A DNA stretch of 6,187 nt, from contig CAOKJI010000129.1 of NCBI GenBank assembly GCA_948468495.1, forward strand, positions 1 to 6,187. Direction: 5' to 3'. The number at the start of each line of letters is the position of its first letter. The first letter of the stretch is position 1. Shown here one piece after another: positions 1 through 5,401 of the stretch. Below the pieces are notes generated by a model. The model did no database searches. It had not been told where the DNA came from and saw only the letters and a program-made list of their open reading frames with translations. The DNA comes from an uncultured Dorea sp. (lineage in GTDB: Bacteria > Bacillota_A > Clostridia > Lachnospirales > Lachnospiraceae). Both the position numbers and the translations under genes were made by a program.

Positions 1-15
1 TTTGTACTGTCTCAT
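1..15 (-). CDS. Start of an unidentified gene, cut by the left window edge
   Basis: Only five codons are visible, reading M-R-Q-Y-K on the minus strand from an ATG at 15-13. The call rests on context. An AAGGAG ribosome binding site lies 9 bases upstream (25-30), and a promoter-like sequence lies further upstream (88-116). The gene shares the strand of all its neighbours. Nothing can be said about its product. The ATG could be spurious if the real start lies outside the window, but the ribosome binding site spacing is typical. Confidence 0.4.
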
Positions 16-24
16 ATCTCCTGA

Positions 25-30
25 CTCCTT
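25..30 (-). promoter_or_regulatory. Ribosome binding site for the left-edge gene
   Basis: The minus strand reads AAGGAG here, preceded by further A residues, and is followed by 9 bases and then ATG at 15-13. This is close to the full anti-16S match and is the main reason to believe a gene begins at the window edge. Confidence 0.45.
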
Positions 31-87
31 TTCCCTATCAAGCGCTACTGCCAGATTCCGCTAAATGCTCTCTCTGACAACATTCTT

Positions 88-116
88 ATCATAGCACATT
101 TTCATACAGGAAACAA
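88..116 (-). promoter_or_regulatory. Putative extended -10 sigma-A promoter downstream of degV
   Basis: On the minus strand a TTGTTT -35 (111-116) is separated by 17 bases from a TATGAT -10 (88-93). The -10 is preceded by TG-C, which gives an extended -10. The -35 is weak (three of six), but the extended -10 compensates. The element begins four bases after the degV stop codon and would drive the gene that starts at position 15. Its -10 core (TGC followed by TATGAT) is identical to that of the degV promoter at 1030-1035. Confidence 0.5.
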
Positions 117-119
117 CTT

Positions 120-959
120 CTAAATCACCACGATTACTCCGCCGTCTGACGCATACATACTGCTGATGCCTGCTGTGTCCAGCACAATCACATCCTTTGG
201 ATTCATCTGTTCTAACAGTATCCGCTTCAACTCCTGCGCTCTTGCAGGACAGTTGCAATGACTGATAGCCAGAATTTTCTCTTCCGCCCGGACGCTCTTC
301 TTCACCACCTCATCCGCAAGCCTGGCAAGAGCTTTTTTCATGCCCCTTGCCTGTCCTAACTGACAGATTGTTCCTTCGGCAGTGGAACCCATAACCGGCT
401 TAATATTAAGAGCCGTAGCAACAACAGCTTTCAGACCGGTCAGCCTTCCATTCTTGCGAAGCGTTTCAAGTGTCTCTAAAAGAAAGAAAGTATTCTGTCC
501 CTCAATATAATCCTCCACCGTCTTCACTACCTGCTGAAACTCCATTCCCTGTTCTTCACATTCCGCAATCTTCAATGCAATCAACGTCTCGCCGATAGAT
601 GCCGAGCGGGAGTTAAATACATATATATCCTTCTCTCCATATTCTTCATGATACAGATTCTTCCCAAGCACCGCACTATTATAGGAACCGCTGAGTTCTG
701 CCGACAGTGTAACCGCATATACGTGTTCCTCCTCGCAGTTGTACGCCTCCCTGTAAGTCTCCGGCGACGGGCAGGAAGACTTTGGCCCATTAGGACTCGC
801 CGCAACCTTCTCTAAAAAAGTCTTCTGATCAAAGGTCTCATCATCTACAATATGATAATCATCCACATCAATCGACAATGACGCTGTCACATAATGTCCG
901 GATTCCTTCATCTCCTGAGATAACTCTCCACAACTGTCTACAACAATTCTATAACTCAT
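120..959 (-). CDS. DegV-family protein (probable fatty-acid-binding, FakB-like), divergent
   Basis: This encodes a 279-residue cytoplasmic protein of the DegV family, near the usual length of 280-290. Family members seen to date bind a fatty acid, and FakB proteins present it to the kinase FakA for phosphorylation; applying that role here is inference. Visible signatures are the N-terminal I-V-V-D-S-C (residues 5-10), S-S-C-P-S (61-65, the place of the usual T-S-Q-P-S), S-G-S-Y-N-S-A (90-96), L-E-T-L-R-K-N-G-R-L (164-173) and N-I-K-P-V (185-189). The familiar C-terminal H-x-G-P-G motif is absent; the tail instead reads Y-A-S-D-G-G (269-274) followed by a hydrophobic end. The start is the ATG at 959, because a GGGAGG ribosome binding site (967-972) sits six to seven bases before it. 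The open frame extends upstream to a TTG at 983, but that would place the binding site inside the gene. It has its own promoter 28 bases after the upstream ftsW-like gene. I see no clear hairpin terminator after it. Family assignment is secure; the ligand is unknown. Confidence 0.92.
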   Translation of the reverse strand: MSYRIVVDSCGELSQEMKESGHYVTASLSIDVDDYHIVDDETFDQKTFLEKVAASPNGPKSSCPSPETYREAYNCEEEHVYAVTLSAELSGSYNSAVLGKNLYHEEYGEKDIYVFNSRSASIGETLIALKIAECEEQGMEFQQVVKTVEDYIEGQNTFFLLETLETLRKNGRLTGLKAVVATALNIKPVMGSTAEGTICQLGQARGMKKALARLADEVVKKSVRAEEKILAISHCNCPARAQELKRILLEQMNPKDVIVLDTAGISSMYASDGGVIVVI

Positions 960-965
960 ACCAAA

Positions 966-972
966 CCCTCCC
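966..972 (-). promoter_or_regulatory. Ribosome binding site deciding the degV start
   Basis: The minus strand reads GGGAGGG, followed by six bases and the ATG at 959-957. It lies inside the longer open frame that begins at a TTG (983), so it argues for the 279-residue product over the 287-residue one. Confidence 0.75.
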
Positions 973-1029
973 GCAGATACCAAAGTGCGTTATCCGCTTC
1001 TATCACATGTAGTTTTTAAAACCACTTAA

Positions 1030-1059
1030 ATCATAGCATATCATACCCACTCTTGGCAA
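1030..1059 (-). promoter_or_regulatory. Extended -10 promoter of the DegV-family gene
   Basis: On the minus strand, TTGCCA (1054-1059) is followed after 18 bases by TATGAT (1030-1035). TG-C stands directly before the -10, making an extended -10. Four of six -35 bases and five of six -10 bases match the sigma-A consensus. Transcription would begin near 1023 and give a leader of about 64 bases. The promoter lies in the 128-base gap after the ftsW-like stop codon, so the DegV gene can be transcribed on its own, although readthrough is possible because no terminator separates the two. Confidence 0.65.
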
Positions 1060-1087
1060 GAGCATACGTGGAGCAAATAATAAGATT

Positions 1088-2290
1088 CTATTCCTCAAAC
1101 CGGATTTTCCCGGATATTCCCAACGCCAGCCCCATTTCCGCCATCAAAAACCAAATCGAAGTTCCGCCATAACTTATAAAGGGCAACGTAATTCCTGTTG
1201 TCGGAATCAGATTAATCACAACCGCCACATTCAAAATAACCTGAATGGCTATATGTGCAAAAATACCTGTTGCAATCAGCGCTCCATACATATCCGGAGC
1301 ATTCTGTGCAATAAACATCAGCCGGTACAAAAGCAGGCCAAACAAAATAAGTACAATAATTGCGCCAAACACCCCAAGTTCCTCGCAGATAATCGAAAGA
1401 ATCATATCATTCTGCACTTCGGGAATAATCATCTTCTGGGCGCTGTTGCCAAGTCCCTTTCCAAAAAAACCTCCAGAGCCAACTGCATACAGTCCCTGCA
1501 TAACCTGATATCCCCAGTTTGAAGCATACCGCTCCGGCTGAAGCCATACCAATACACGACGAAGACGGAAATTCCCGCTCATTTCCGGGTTCTGAACTGC
1601 CAGTCTCAATATCACGACCACAATCAAAAGGAATATAAAACCTGCAATAACTACCACGATAAAAGGCGCTGTCTTAGGGTGAACTACAAATACCAGAAAA
1701 CAGGAAATACCCATTACAATGATCGCCGTACTTAAATTCTCGGTCATGATATACACGCAGGCAGCCGCAAATCCTCCCCAGATTAATATATGTACAATTC
1801 CCTGCAGAGTATACGCTTCTTTACCAAGCTTACATAATAACAGCGGGATAAATAGAATAATAGCAATCTTCGCCACCTCCGAAGGCTGGAACTGCTGGTC
1901 AAAGGGAAGCTGTATCCATCTTCTTGCCCCATTTACCTCCTTCCCCAAAGGCGTCATAACAAGCGCCATCAGGAAAATTGACAGCCAGTACAGCTTTTTT
2001 GCATACAATGCGAAGATATGGTAGTCGATACAGGACACAAGATAAGCGCCAACAAAACCGGTAACGCAGAAAAACGCCTGCCGTTTAAAGAAATGCATCC
2101 CGTCTTCAAATGTCCTAAGCGCACTATAGGAACTGGTACTGTACAGCATGACCAGTCCAAAACACACCAAAAATATGATGACTGCCAGCAGGCTGTAATC
2201 AAAATACTGCACTTTTCTTTTCTTCTTTGCCACGGATTTCGTCCGAACCCTCTCCTGACGCGTACGCGGCATTTGTCTGATATTACTCAT
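1088..2290 (-). CDS. ftsW: FtsW/SpoVE/RodA-family peptidoglycan glycosyltransferase (SEDS protein)
   Basis: This 400-residue polytopic membrane protein polymerises lipid II into glycan strands together with a class B penicillin-binding protein, in FtsW's case at the division septum. A basic cytoplasmic tail (about residues 4-27, rich in K and R) precedes the first membrane segment (about 32-52), and roughly ten hydrophobic segments follow. SEDS signatures include Q-P-S-E-V-A-K near 135-141, E-N-L-S-T-A near 184-189, the extracellular stretch with W-G-Y-Q and G-L-G-N-S-A-Q-K, and P-E-V-Q-N-D-M-I-L-S, whose Asp (about residue 295) aligns with the catalytic Asp of FtsW/RodA. P-F-I-S-Y-G-G-T-S lies near the C-terminus. 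The ATG at 2290 is chosen because GGGGAG lies 10 bases upstream; a TTG six codons earlier would overlap that site. The gene stands alone, without division or cell-wall neighbours, so FtsW versus the sporulation paralogue SpoVE cannot be settled by context. The strong sigma-A-like promoter favours a vegetative FtsW role. Confidence 0.9.
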   Translation of the reverse strand: MSNIRQMPRTRQERVRTKSVAKKKRKVQYFDYSLLAVIIFLVCFGLVMLYSTSSYSALRTFEDGMHFFKRQAFFCVTGFVGAYLVSCIDYHIFALYAKKLYWLSIFLMALVMTPLGKEVNGARRWIQLPFDQQFQPSEVAKIAIILFIPLLLCKLGKEAYTLQGIVHILIWGGFAAACVYIMTENLSTAIIVMGISCFLVFVVHPKTAPFIVVVIAGFIFLLIVVVILRLAVQNPEMSGNFRLRRVLVWLQPERYASNWGYQVMQGLYAVGSGGFFGKGLGNSAQKMIIPEVQNDMILSIICEELGVFGAIIVLILFGLLLYRLMFIAQNAPDMYGALIATGIFAHIAIQVILNVAVVINLIPTTGITLPFISYGGTSIWFLMAEMGLALGISGKIRFEE

Positions 2291-2316
2291 AATTATCACA
2301 CTCCCCAATCCATCTT

Positions 2317-2345
2317 ATTATATCTGGGAAGCGAAATAAATACAA
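2317..2345 (-). promoter_or_regulatory. Sigma-A promoter of the ftsW-like gene
   Basis: The minus strand carries TTGTAT (2340-2345), a 17-base spacer and a perfect TATAAT (2317-2322). Transcription would start near 2310, leaving a leader of about 20 bases that contains the GGGGAG ribosome binding site. The promoter lies just downstream of the cotJC terminator, so the gene is an independent unit. Confidence 0.75.
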
Positions 2346-2380
2346 CCAATACAAAAAAATATTTCAAAACAGGGTGAACT

Positions 2381-2426
2381 GTTACAAACAGGCAGGAAGC
2401 GTCCATTTTCATTGCTCCCTGCCTGT
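2381..2426 (-). terminator. Intrinsic terminator of the cotJ operon
   Basis: Arms at 2388-2400 and 2414-2426 form a 13-bp stem (12 Watson-Crick pairs plus one mispair, which is a C-A on the minus-strand transcript), GC-rich at the base, with a 13-base loop. The hairpin begins 7 bases after the cotJC stop codon. The minus-strand run after the stem is short (TTTGTAAC), so termination may be imperfect. A smaller AACAG/CTGTT hairpin followed by T-rich sequence lies directly downstream and could assist. Confidence 0.7.
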
Positions 2427-2432
2427 AAAGTC

Positions 2433-3053
2433 TTATTTACAGCATTTTCCTGAGTCTCTGATATCAAATTCCGGATTAAATGCATAGAAATTCTTGCTAT
2501 CTAATCTGTCCTGAACGATTCTGAGGCTTTCACCAAATCTCTGATAATGCACGATTTCCCGTTCCCGCAGAAAACGGATTGGATCGGCTACTTCCGGGTC
2601 ATTTACCAGACGCAGGATATTATCATAGGTAGTTCTTGCTTTCTGCTCTGCTGCCAAATCTTCATGCAGATCGGTAATTGGGTCTCCTTTGGACTGGAAA
2701 TAGGTAGACGTCCATGGCGCTCCGCTGGCTGCCTGAGGCCATAATGCCAGCGTATGATCTACATAATATTTATCAAATCCAGAAGCTTTCAGTTCCTCCG
2801 GTGTTAAGTCACGAGTCAGTTGATGGACAATCGCACACACCATTTCCATATGCGCCAGTTCTTCTGTACCGATATCTGTCAGGATACCTGTAACTTCTTT
2901 GTATGGCATCGTGTAGCGCTGGGACAGATACCGCATAGAAGCTGCCAGCTCGCCATCCGGTCCGCCAAACTGCGAAATAATCACCTGCGCCATTTTTGGA
3001 TTTGTCTGTGTAATCTTTACTGGATACTGTAGTCTTTTTTCATAATTCCACAT
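2433..3053 (-). CDS. cotJC: CotJC spore-coat protein, manganese-catalase family
   Basis: This 206-residue protein has the ferritin-like four-helix fold of dimanganese catalases and corresponds to CotJC of the spore coat. Candidate metal ligands have the spacing of the family: E35 (G-E-L-A-A), E65 and H68 (E-E-L-A-H), E136 (L-A-A-E-Q) and H169 within E-R-E-I-V-H. All expected ligands are present, so catalase-like activity is plausible, though unproven for CotJC proteins. The body resembles shorter Bacillus CotJC, with an added C-terminal tail ending C-C-K. It is the third gene of the cotJ operon: the cotJB stop codon lies only three bases upstream of its ATG, and an AGGGGG ribosome binding site sits within the end of cotJB, implying translational coupling. 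Expression is expected in the mother cell during sporulation. A hairpin terminator follows. Confidence 0.95.
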   Translation of the reverse strand: MWNYEKRLQYPVKITQTNPKMAQVIISQFGGPDGELAASMRYLSQRYTMPYKEVTGILTDIGTEELAHMEMVCAIVHQLTRDLTPEELKASGFDKYYVDHTLALWPQAASGAPWTSTYFQSKGDPITDLHEDLAAEQKARTTYDNILRLVNDPEVADPIRFLREREIVHYQRFGESLRIVQDRLDSKNFYAFNPEFDIRDSGKCCK

Positions 3054-3056
3054 ATA

Positions 3057-3329
3057 CTAACATCCCCCTTCCTGCCATGGCCATGGGTCGTTAATCCAAT
3101 TCCATCTGTCACATTCATTAACATCCGCAGTATCAATCGTCAAAGGCCCATAATATCTGGAATATTCCTTCAAAGCCGCTTTCCTGATTCGCTGAAATTC
3201 ATGAAAATATTCCAGAGCCTCCGTATCGCATGGATGGGTATCCAGGAATAGCTTAACATCATCCACTGCAAAACTTGCCGTATTAATTCGATTCATCAGG
3301 TCTCTTCTACAAGGTCTATTATCAGCCAT
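3057..3329 (-). CDS. cotJB: CotJB spore-coat protein
   Basis: This is a 90-residue protein of the CotJB family, close to the length of the Bacillus protein. Visible features are an alpha-helical N-terminal half, including S-F-A-V-D-D-V-K-L-F-L-D-T-H-P (19-33) and E-Y-F-H-E-F (40-45), then Y-Y-G-P-L-T (59-64), and a tryptophan-rich C-terminus with W-x-W (76-78) and P-W-P-W (82-85), which is characteristic of the family. CotJB is thought to be incorporated into the spore coat with CotJA and CotJC; its biochemical role is unknown. Its ATG overlaps the cotJA stop codon by one base (TAATG), and a GGGAGGTG-type ribosome binding site lies within the end of cotJA. This indicates strict operon coupling and makes the start secure. 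Cysteines at 7, 34, 73 and 90 could form coat cross-links, which is speculation. Confidence 0.94.
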   Translation of the reverse strand: MADNRPCRRDLMNRINTASFAVDDVKLFLDTHPCDTEALEYFHEFQRIRKAALKEYSRYYGPLTIDTADVNECDRWNWINDPWPWQEGGC

Positions 3330-3700
3330 TAGCAGACACCTCCCACTCCCCGAAAGGGTTTATCTAATTCTTCAAATATCGTACCTTGACACAGGGCTTT
3401 CTCAGCATCATAAATTTTACGCCACTTTTGCCATGGTACATATGCCATCGCAAGAGGCATTCCTGCTAAAGCATCATAGTCGTCACTGACTGCACAGGAC
3501 ATTTCCATTGTTTCTCTGCACTCTCTGCGGGGCACTTCACAAGAATTTCTAACAGGTTCAAGGGAACTCTGTACTGTTACAATCGTTTCCCTGGCTCCGC
3601 CGCAGTTCTGCTGATGATGCCTGTGAGAAACAGCCTGAGGATGGTTTCCACAATTATTTCTTCGCTCATATTCCGGCATGTTATAGCGGTAATTTGGCAT
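3329..3700 (-). CDS. cotJA: CotJA spore-coat-associated protein with long Cys/His/Asn-rich N-terminus
   Basis: This is the first gene of the cotJ operon, 123 residues from the preferred start. The CotJA core lies in the C-terminal third: P-L-A-M-A-Y-V-P-W-Q-K-W (about 82-93), then G-T-I-F and E-L-D-K-P-F (about 106-116). In Bacillus, CotJA is needed for incorporation of the other CotJ proteins into the coat. The first 75 or so residues are unlike the short Bacillus protein: rich in N, H, R and Q, with an H-R-H-H-Q-Q cluster, and probably disordered. Seven cysteines are spread over the chain, including the last residue. Two in-frame ATGs compete. The AAAGGAG ribosome binding site (3710-3716) is 9 bases from the ATG at 3700 but only 3 from the ATG at 3706, so the inner start is preferred; the outer one would add two residues. 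A candidate sigma-E promoter lies just upstream. Confidence 0.9.
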   Translation of the reverse strand: MPNYRYNMPEYERRNNCGNHPQAVSHRHHQQNCGGARETIVTVQSSLEPVRNSCEVPRRECRETMEMSCAVSDDYDALAGMPLAMAYVPWQKWRKIYDAEKALCQGTIFEELDKPFRGVGGVC

Positions 3701-3709
3701 ACTCATGTA

Positions 3710-3716
3710 CTCCTTT
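3710..3716 (-). promoter_or_regulatory. Ribosome binding site deciding the cotJA start
   Basis: The minus strand reads AAAGGAG. Spacing to the ATG at 3700 is 9 bases, which is normal; spacing to the ATG at 3706 is only 3 bases, which is poor. It therefore favours the inner methionine. Confidence 0.6.
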
Positions 3717-3733
3717 CAAAACATTTACAATAC

Positions 3734-3762
3734 ATAGTATGGATTTTCCTAATAAAATGTGA
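3734..3762 (-). promoter_or_regulatory. Candidate sigma-E promoter of the cotJ operon
   Basis: The minus strand carries TCACATT (3756-3762), a 14-base spacer and CATACTAT (3734-3741). The Bacillus sigma-E consensus is roughly KMATATT, 14-15 bases, CATACAHT; I count six of seven and seven of eight matches with exact spacing. Transcription would begin near 3727, about 25 bases before the cotJA start. In Bacillus the cotJ operon is sigma-E dependent in the mother cell, so sequence and context agree. Confidence 0.7.
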
Positions 3763-3801
3763 ATGAATTCTGGCTGATGAGACAGGGGGATGAGTGAGGA
3801 C

Positions 3802-3996
3802 GGATTCAGCCGAAGGCAGCGTTCCCTGCCCATACACAATGCTGGGCACACTCCGGTGAACCCGCTGTCAACATCGTCTAAGAAGCTCAGGAACACCTTC
3901 GCTCCTAAGACGATATAGGACAGCGGTTTCACCTCCGTTAAAAACGCCCTTTTATGCATTGTGTATGGGCAGGGAACGCTGCCTTCGGCTGAATCC
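3802..3996. repeat. 195-bp fold-back element with perfect 41-bp inverted ends (MITE-like or structured RNA)
   Basis: Arms at 3802-3842 and 3956-3996 are exact reverse complements over 41 bases, and pairing stops at the base on either side of each arm. The 113-base interior is also largely self-complementary: GGGC at 3844-3847 with GCCC at 3946-3949; 3855-3869 with 3919-3933 (14 of 15 pairs); and 3873-3886 with 3901-3914 (all but one position pair on the minus strand, including one G-U). That leaves a 14-base loop at 3887-3900, so the whole unit can form one long hairpin of more than 70 pairs on either strand. No flanking direct repeat is evident and no T-run follows either arm, so it does not look like a simple terminator. 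It lies between the glyA terminator and the cotJ promoter. A non-autonomous transposon relic or dispersed palindromic repeat is the likeliest identity. A minus-strand open frame (3959-3681) crosses it but looks incidental. Confidence 0.85.
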
Positions 3997-4005
3997 TGTG
4001 TATAG

Positions 4006-4054
4006 AAAAAGCAGAGCGCCGTCCTCTCTTCTCTTGTGAGGAACAGCGCCCTGC
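4006..4054 (-). terminator. Intrinsic terminator of glyA
   Basis: On the minus strand a stem pairs 4041-4054 with 4011-4024. It has 14 pairs, three of them G-U, can be extended through a bulge, and has a GC-rich base. TTTTT (4006-4010) and then CTAT follow directly. It begins 9 bases after the glyA stop codon. Both position and structure are those of a strong Rho-independent terminator. Confidence 0.88.
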
Positions 4055-4063
4055 ATACATTTC

Positions 4064-5299
4064 TTAAATCAGTGGATATTTCTTTGTCAGTTCGGCTACG
4101 ATTGCTTTTGCCGGCTCAATATTTGCTTCGCTTTCTACTACCATGGCAATGGCCTCTGCTATTTTCTCCATATCTGCTTCTACCATACCTCTGGAGGTTA
4201 CAGCCGGGGTTCCCAAGCGTACGCCGCTGGTTACGAAGGGTGACCTTGGATCATTCGGAACTGTATTTTTATTGCAGGTAATATTGGCGTCGTCCAGGCG
4301 TTTCTCAAGCTCCTTTCCCGTCAAATCTTTCCCTCTTAAATCCACCAGCATCAGATGGTTATCCGTACCGCCGGATACGATGTTCACACCTTTTTCCATC
4401 AAGGCTTTACATAAGGTCTTCGCATTCTTAATAATCTGCTGCTGATAAATCTTAAATTCTGGCTGCAGGGCTTCCTGAAAGGATACTGCCTTCGCCGCAA
4501 TCACATGCTCTAAGGGACCTCCCTGGGTTCCTGGAAATATTGCTTTATTAAAATTAAATTTCTTAGCAGCTTCTTCATTGCAGAGAATCAGGCCGCCTCT
4601 TGGCCCCCGTAAAGTCTTATGTGTAGTAGTTGTCACTACATCCGCATAGGGAATTGGGCTTGGATGAAGACCTGCCGCAACTAATCCGGCAATATGCGCA
4701 ATATCCACCATCAGATATGCTCCCGTCTCATCTGCAATCTCTCGGAATTTCTTAAAATCAATGGTTCGCGCATAAGCGCTTGCGCCTGCCAAAATCATCT
4801 TTGGTTTCTCTGCCAGCGCTATTTCACGCACCTTATCATAATCAATAAATCCCTCGTCATTCACACCATATGATACAATATTAAAATACTTACCCGAAAT
4901 ATTGACCGGCGAGCCATGACTTAAGTGTCCGCCATGATCCAGATTCATACTCAGCACCTTGTCTCCCGGTTCTAACATGGCGAAAAAGGCTGCCAGATTA
5001 GCCTGTGCACCGGAATGCGGCTGTACATTGGCATAATCACAGTCAAATAACTTCTTTGCCCTTTCGATAGCCAGATTCTCAACCACGTCCACGCACTGAC
5101 ATCCGCCGTAATAGCGCTTGCCCGGATATCCTTCCGCATACTTATTGGTCAGCGGGCTTCCCATAGCTGCCATTACAGCCTTGCTCACCCAGTTCTCAGA
5201 GGCAATCAGCTCAATATGTGAATTTTGTCTGTCCATTTCGCTCTGAATCGCCTCTGCTATCTCTCTGTCAACTGTCTGAATCTCATCAAATGCGTACAT
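4064..5299 (-). CDS. glyA: Serine hydroxymethyltransferase
   Basis: This 411-residue cytoplasmic PLP enzyme interconverts serine plus tetrahydrofolate with glycine plus 5,10-methylene-tetrahydrofolate. It is the main entry to one-carbon metabolism for purine, thymidylate and methionine synthesis. Length is typical for bacterial GlyA (about 410-420). Key residues are visible: L-I-A-S-E-N (31-36), [13 protein letters not shown] with the catalytic Glu at 56 and Tyr at 64, H-S-G-A-Q-A-N (95-101), D-H-G-G-H-L-S-H-G with the ring-stacking His at 125, V-D-I-A-H with the PLP-pyridine Asp at 199 and His 202, the PLP lysine K228 in [14 protein letters not shown], and R361 for the substrate carboxylate. 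The ATG is supported by a GGGAG site six bases upstream. It is preceded by a 102-base gap after the HtrA-like gene and closed by a strong intrinsic terminator. I could not identify a clear promoter in the gap, so readthrough from the protease gene is possible. Confidence 0.98.
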   Translation of the reverse strand: MYAFDEIQTVDREIAEAIQSEMDRQNSHIELIASENWVSKAVMAAMGSPLTNKYAEGYPGKRYYGGCQCVDVVENLAIERAKKLFDCDYANVQPHSGAQANLAAFFAMLEPGDKVLSMNLDHGGHLSHGSPVNISGKYFNIVSYGVNDEGFIDYDKVREIALAEKPKMILAGASAYARTIDFKKFREIADETGAYLMVDIAHIAGLVAAGLHPSPIPYADVVTTTTHKTLRGPRGGLILCNEEAAKKFNFNKAIFPGTQGGPLEHVIAAKAVSFQEALQPEFKIYQQQIIKNAKTLCKALMEKGVNIVSGGTDNHLMLVDLRGKDLTGKELEKRLDDANITCNKNTVPNDPRSPFVTSGVRLGTPAVTSRGMVEADMEKIAEAIAMVVESEANIEPAKAIVAELTKKYPLI

Positions 5300-5345
5300 A
5301 CTCTTCTCCCTTAATCCTTTCCTTTTTGCCTGCTATATTCATTCG

Positions 5346-5377
5346 GGTTCACACACCTCTGCTCTGCCTTGTGAACC
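5346..5377 (-). promoter_or_regulatory. Inverted repeat in the glyA leader region, role unknown
   Basis: GGTTCACA (5346-5353) and TGTGAACC (5370-5377) form a perfect 8-bp inverted repeat around a 16-base spacer in the gap between the protease gene and glyA. No T-run follows on the minus strand, so it is not a standard terminator. It could be an operator, a weak hairpin in the leader RNA, or chance. No recognised riboswitch architecture is visible. Confidence 0.35.
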
Positions 5378-5401
5378 AGGTCATATCCTGCAGACATTTT
5401 A

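Larger units (their letters stand above)
3707..4063. other. Intergenic region between glyA and cotJA
   Basis: This 357-base gene-free stretch holds, in minus-strand order, the glyA terminator (4054-4006), the 195-bp fold-back element (3996-3802), about 40 bases with no recognised feature (3801-3763), the sigma-E-like promoter (3762-3734) and the cotJA ribosome binding site (3716-3710). I find no convincing protein-coding gene in it on either strand. Confidence 0.8.

Noticed and set aside
960..983. Longer DegV product starting at the TTG at 983
   Set aside because: The GGGAGG ribosome binding site lies within this extension and is correctly spaced for the ATG at 959; the protein from 959 starts directly with the usual DegV strand.
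2291..2308. Longer FtsW-like product starting at the TTG at 2308
   Set aside because: The GGGGAG ribosome binding site overlaps these codons and fits the ATG at 2290. The TTG lies about at the predicted transcription start.
1245..2377. Several plus-strand open frames of 87-119 codons opposite the ftsW-like gene
   Set aside because: They are antisense shadows of a membrane-protein gene, overlap one another in different frames, lack ribosome binding sites and resemble no known protein.
3681..3959. 92-codon minus-strand open frame crossing the fold-back element and the cotJ promoter
   Set aside because: It begins at the edge of the inverted repeat, runs over the sigma-E-like promoter and overlaps the cotJA start in another frame. 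I see no ribosome binding site at suitable spacing and no recognisable domain. A palindromic sequence easily leaves open frames, so I treat it as incidental.
3802..3996. Reading the fold-back element as the glyA terminator
   Set aside because: A separate and convincing terminator with a T5 run lies at 4006-4054, right after the glyA stop. The fold-back arms are far longer than a terminator stem and are not followed by a T-run on either strand.
5300..5401. Riboswitch upstream of glyA
   Set aside because: Only one simple 8-bp inverted repeat is present. The 102-base gap has no tandem aptamer architecture as in glycine riboswitches and no terminator or clear sequestering hairpin.
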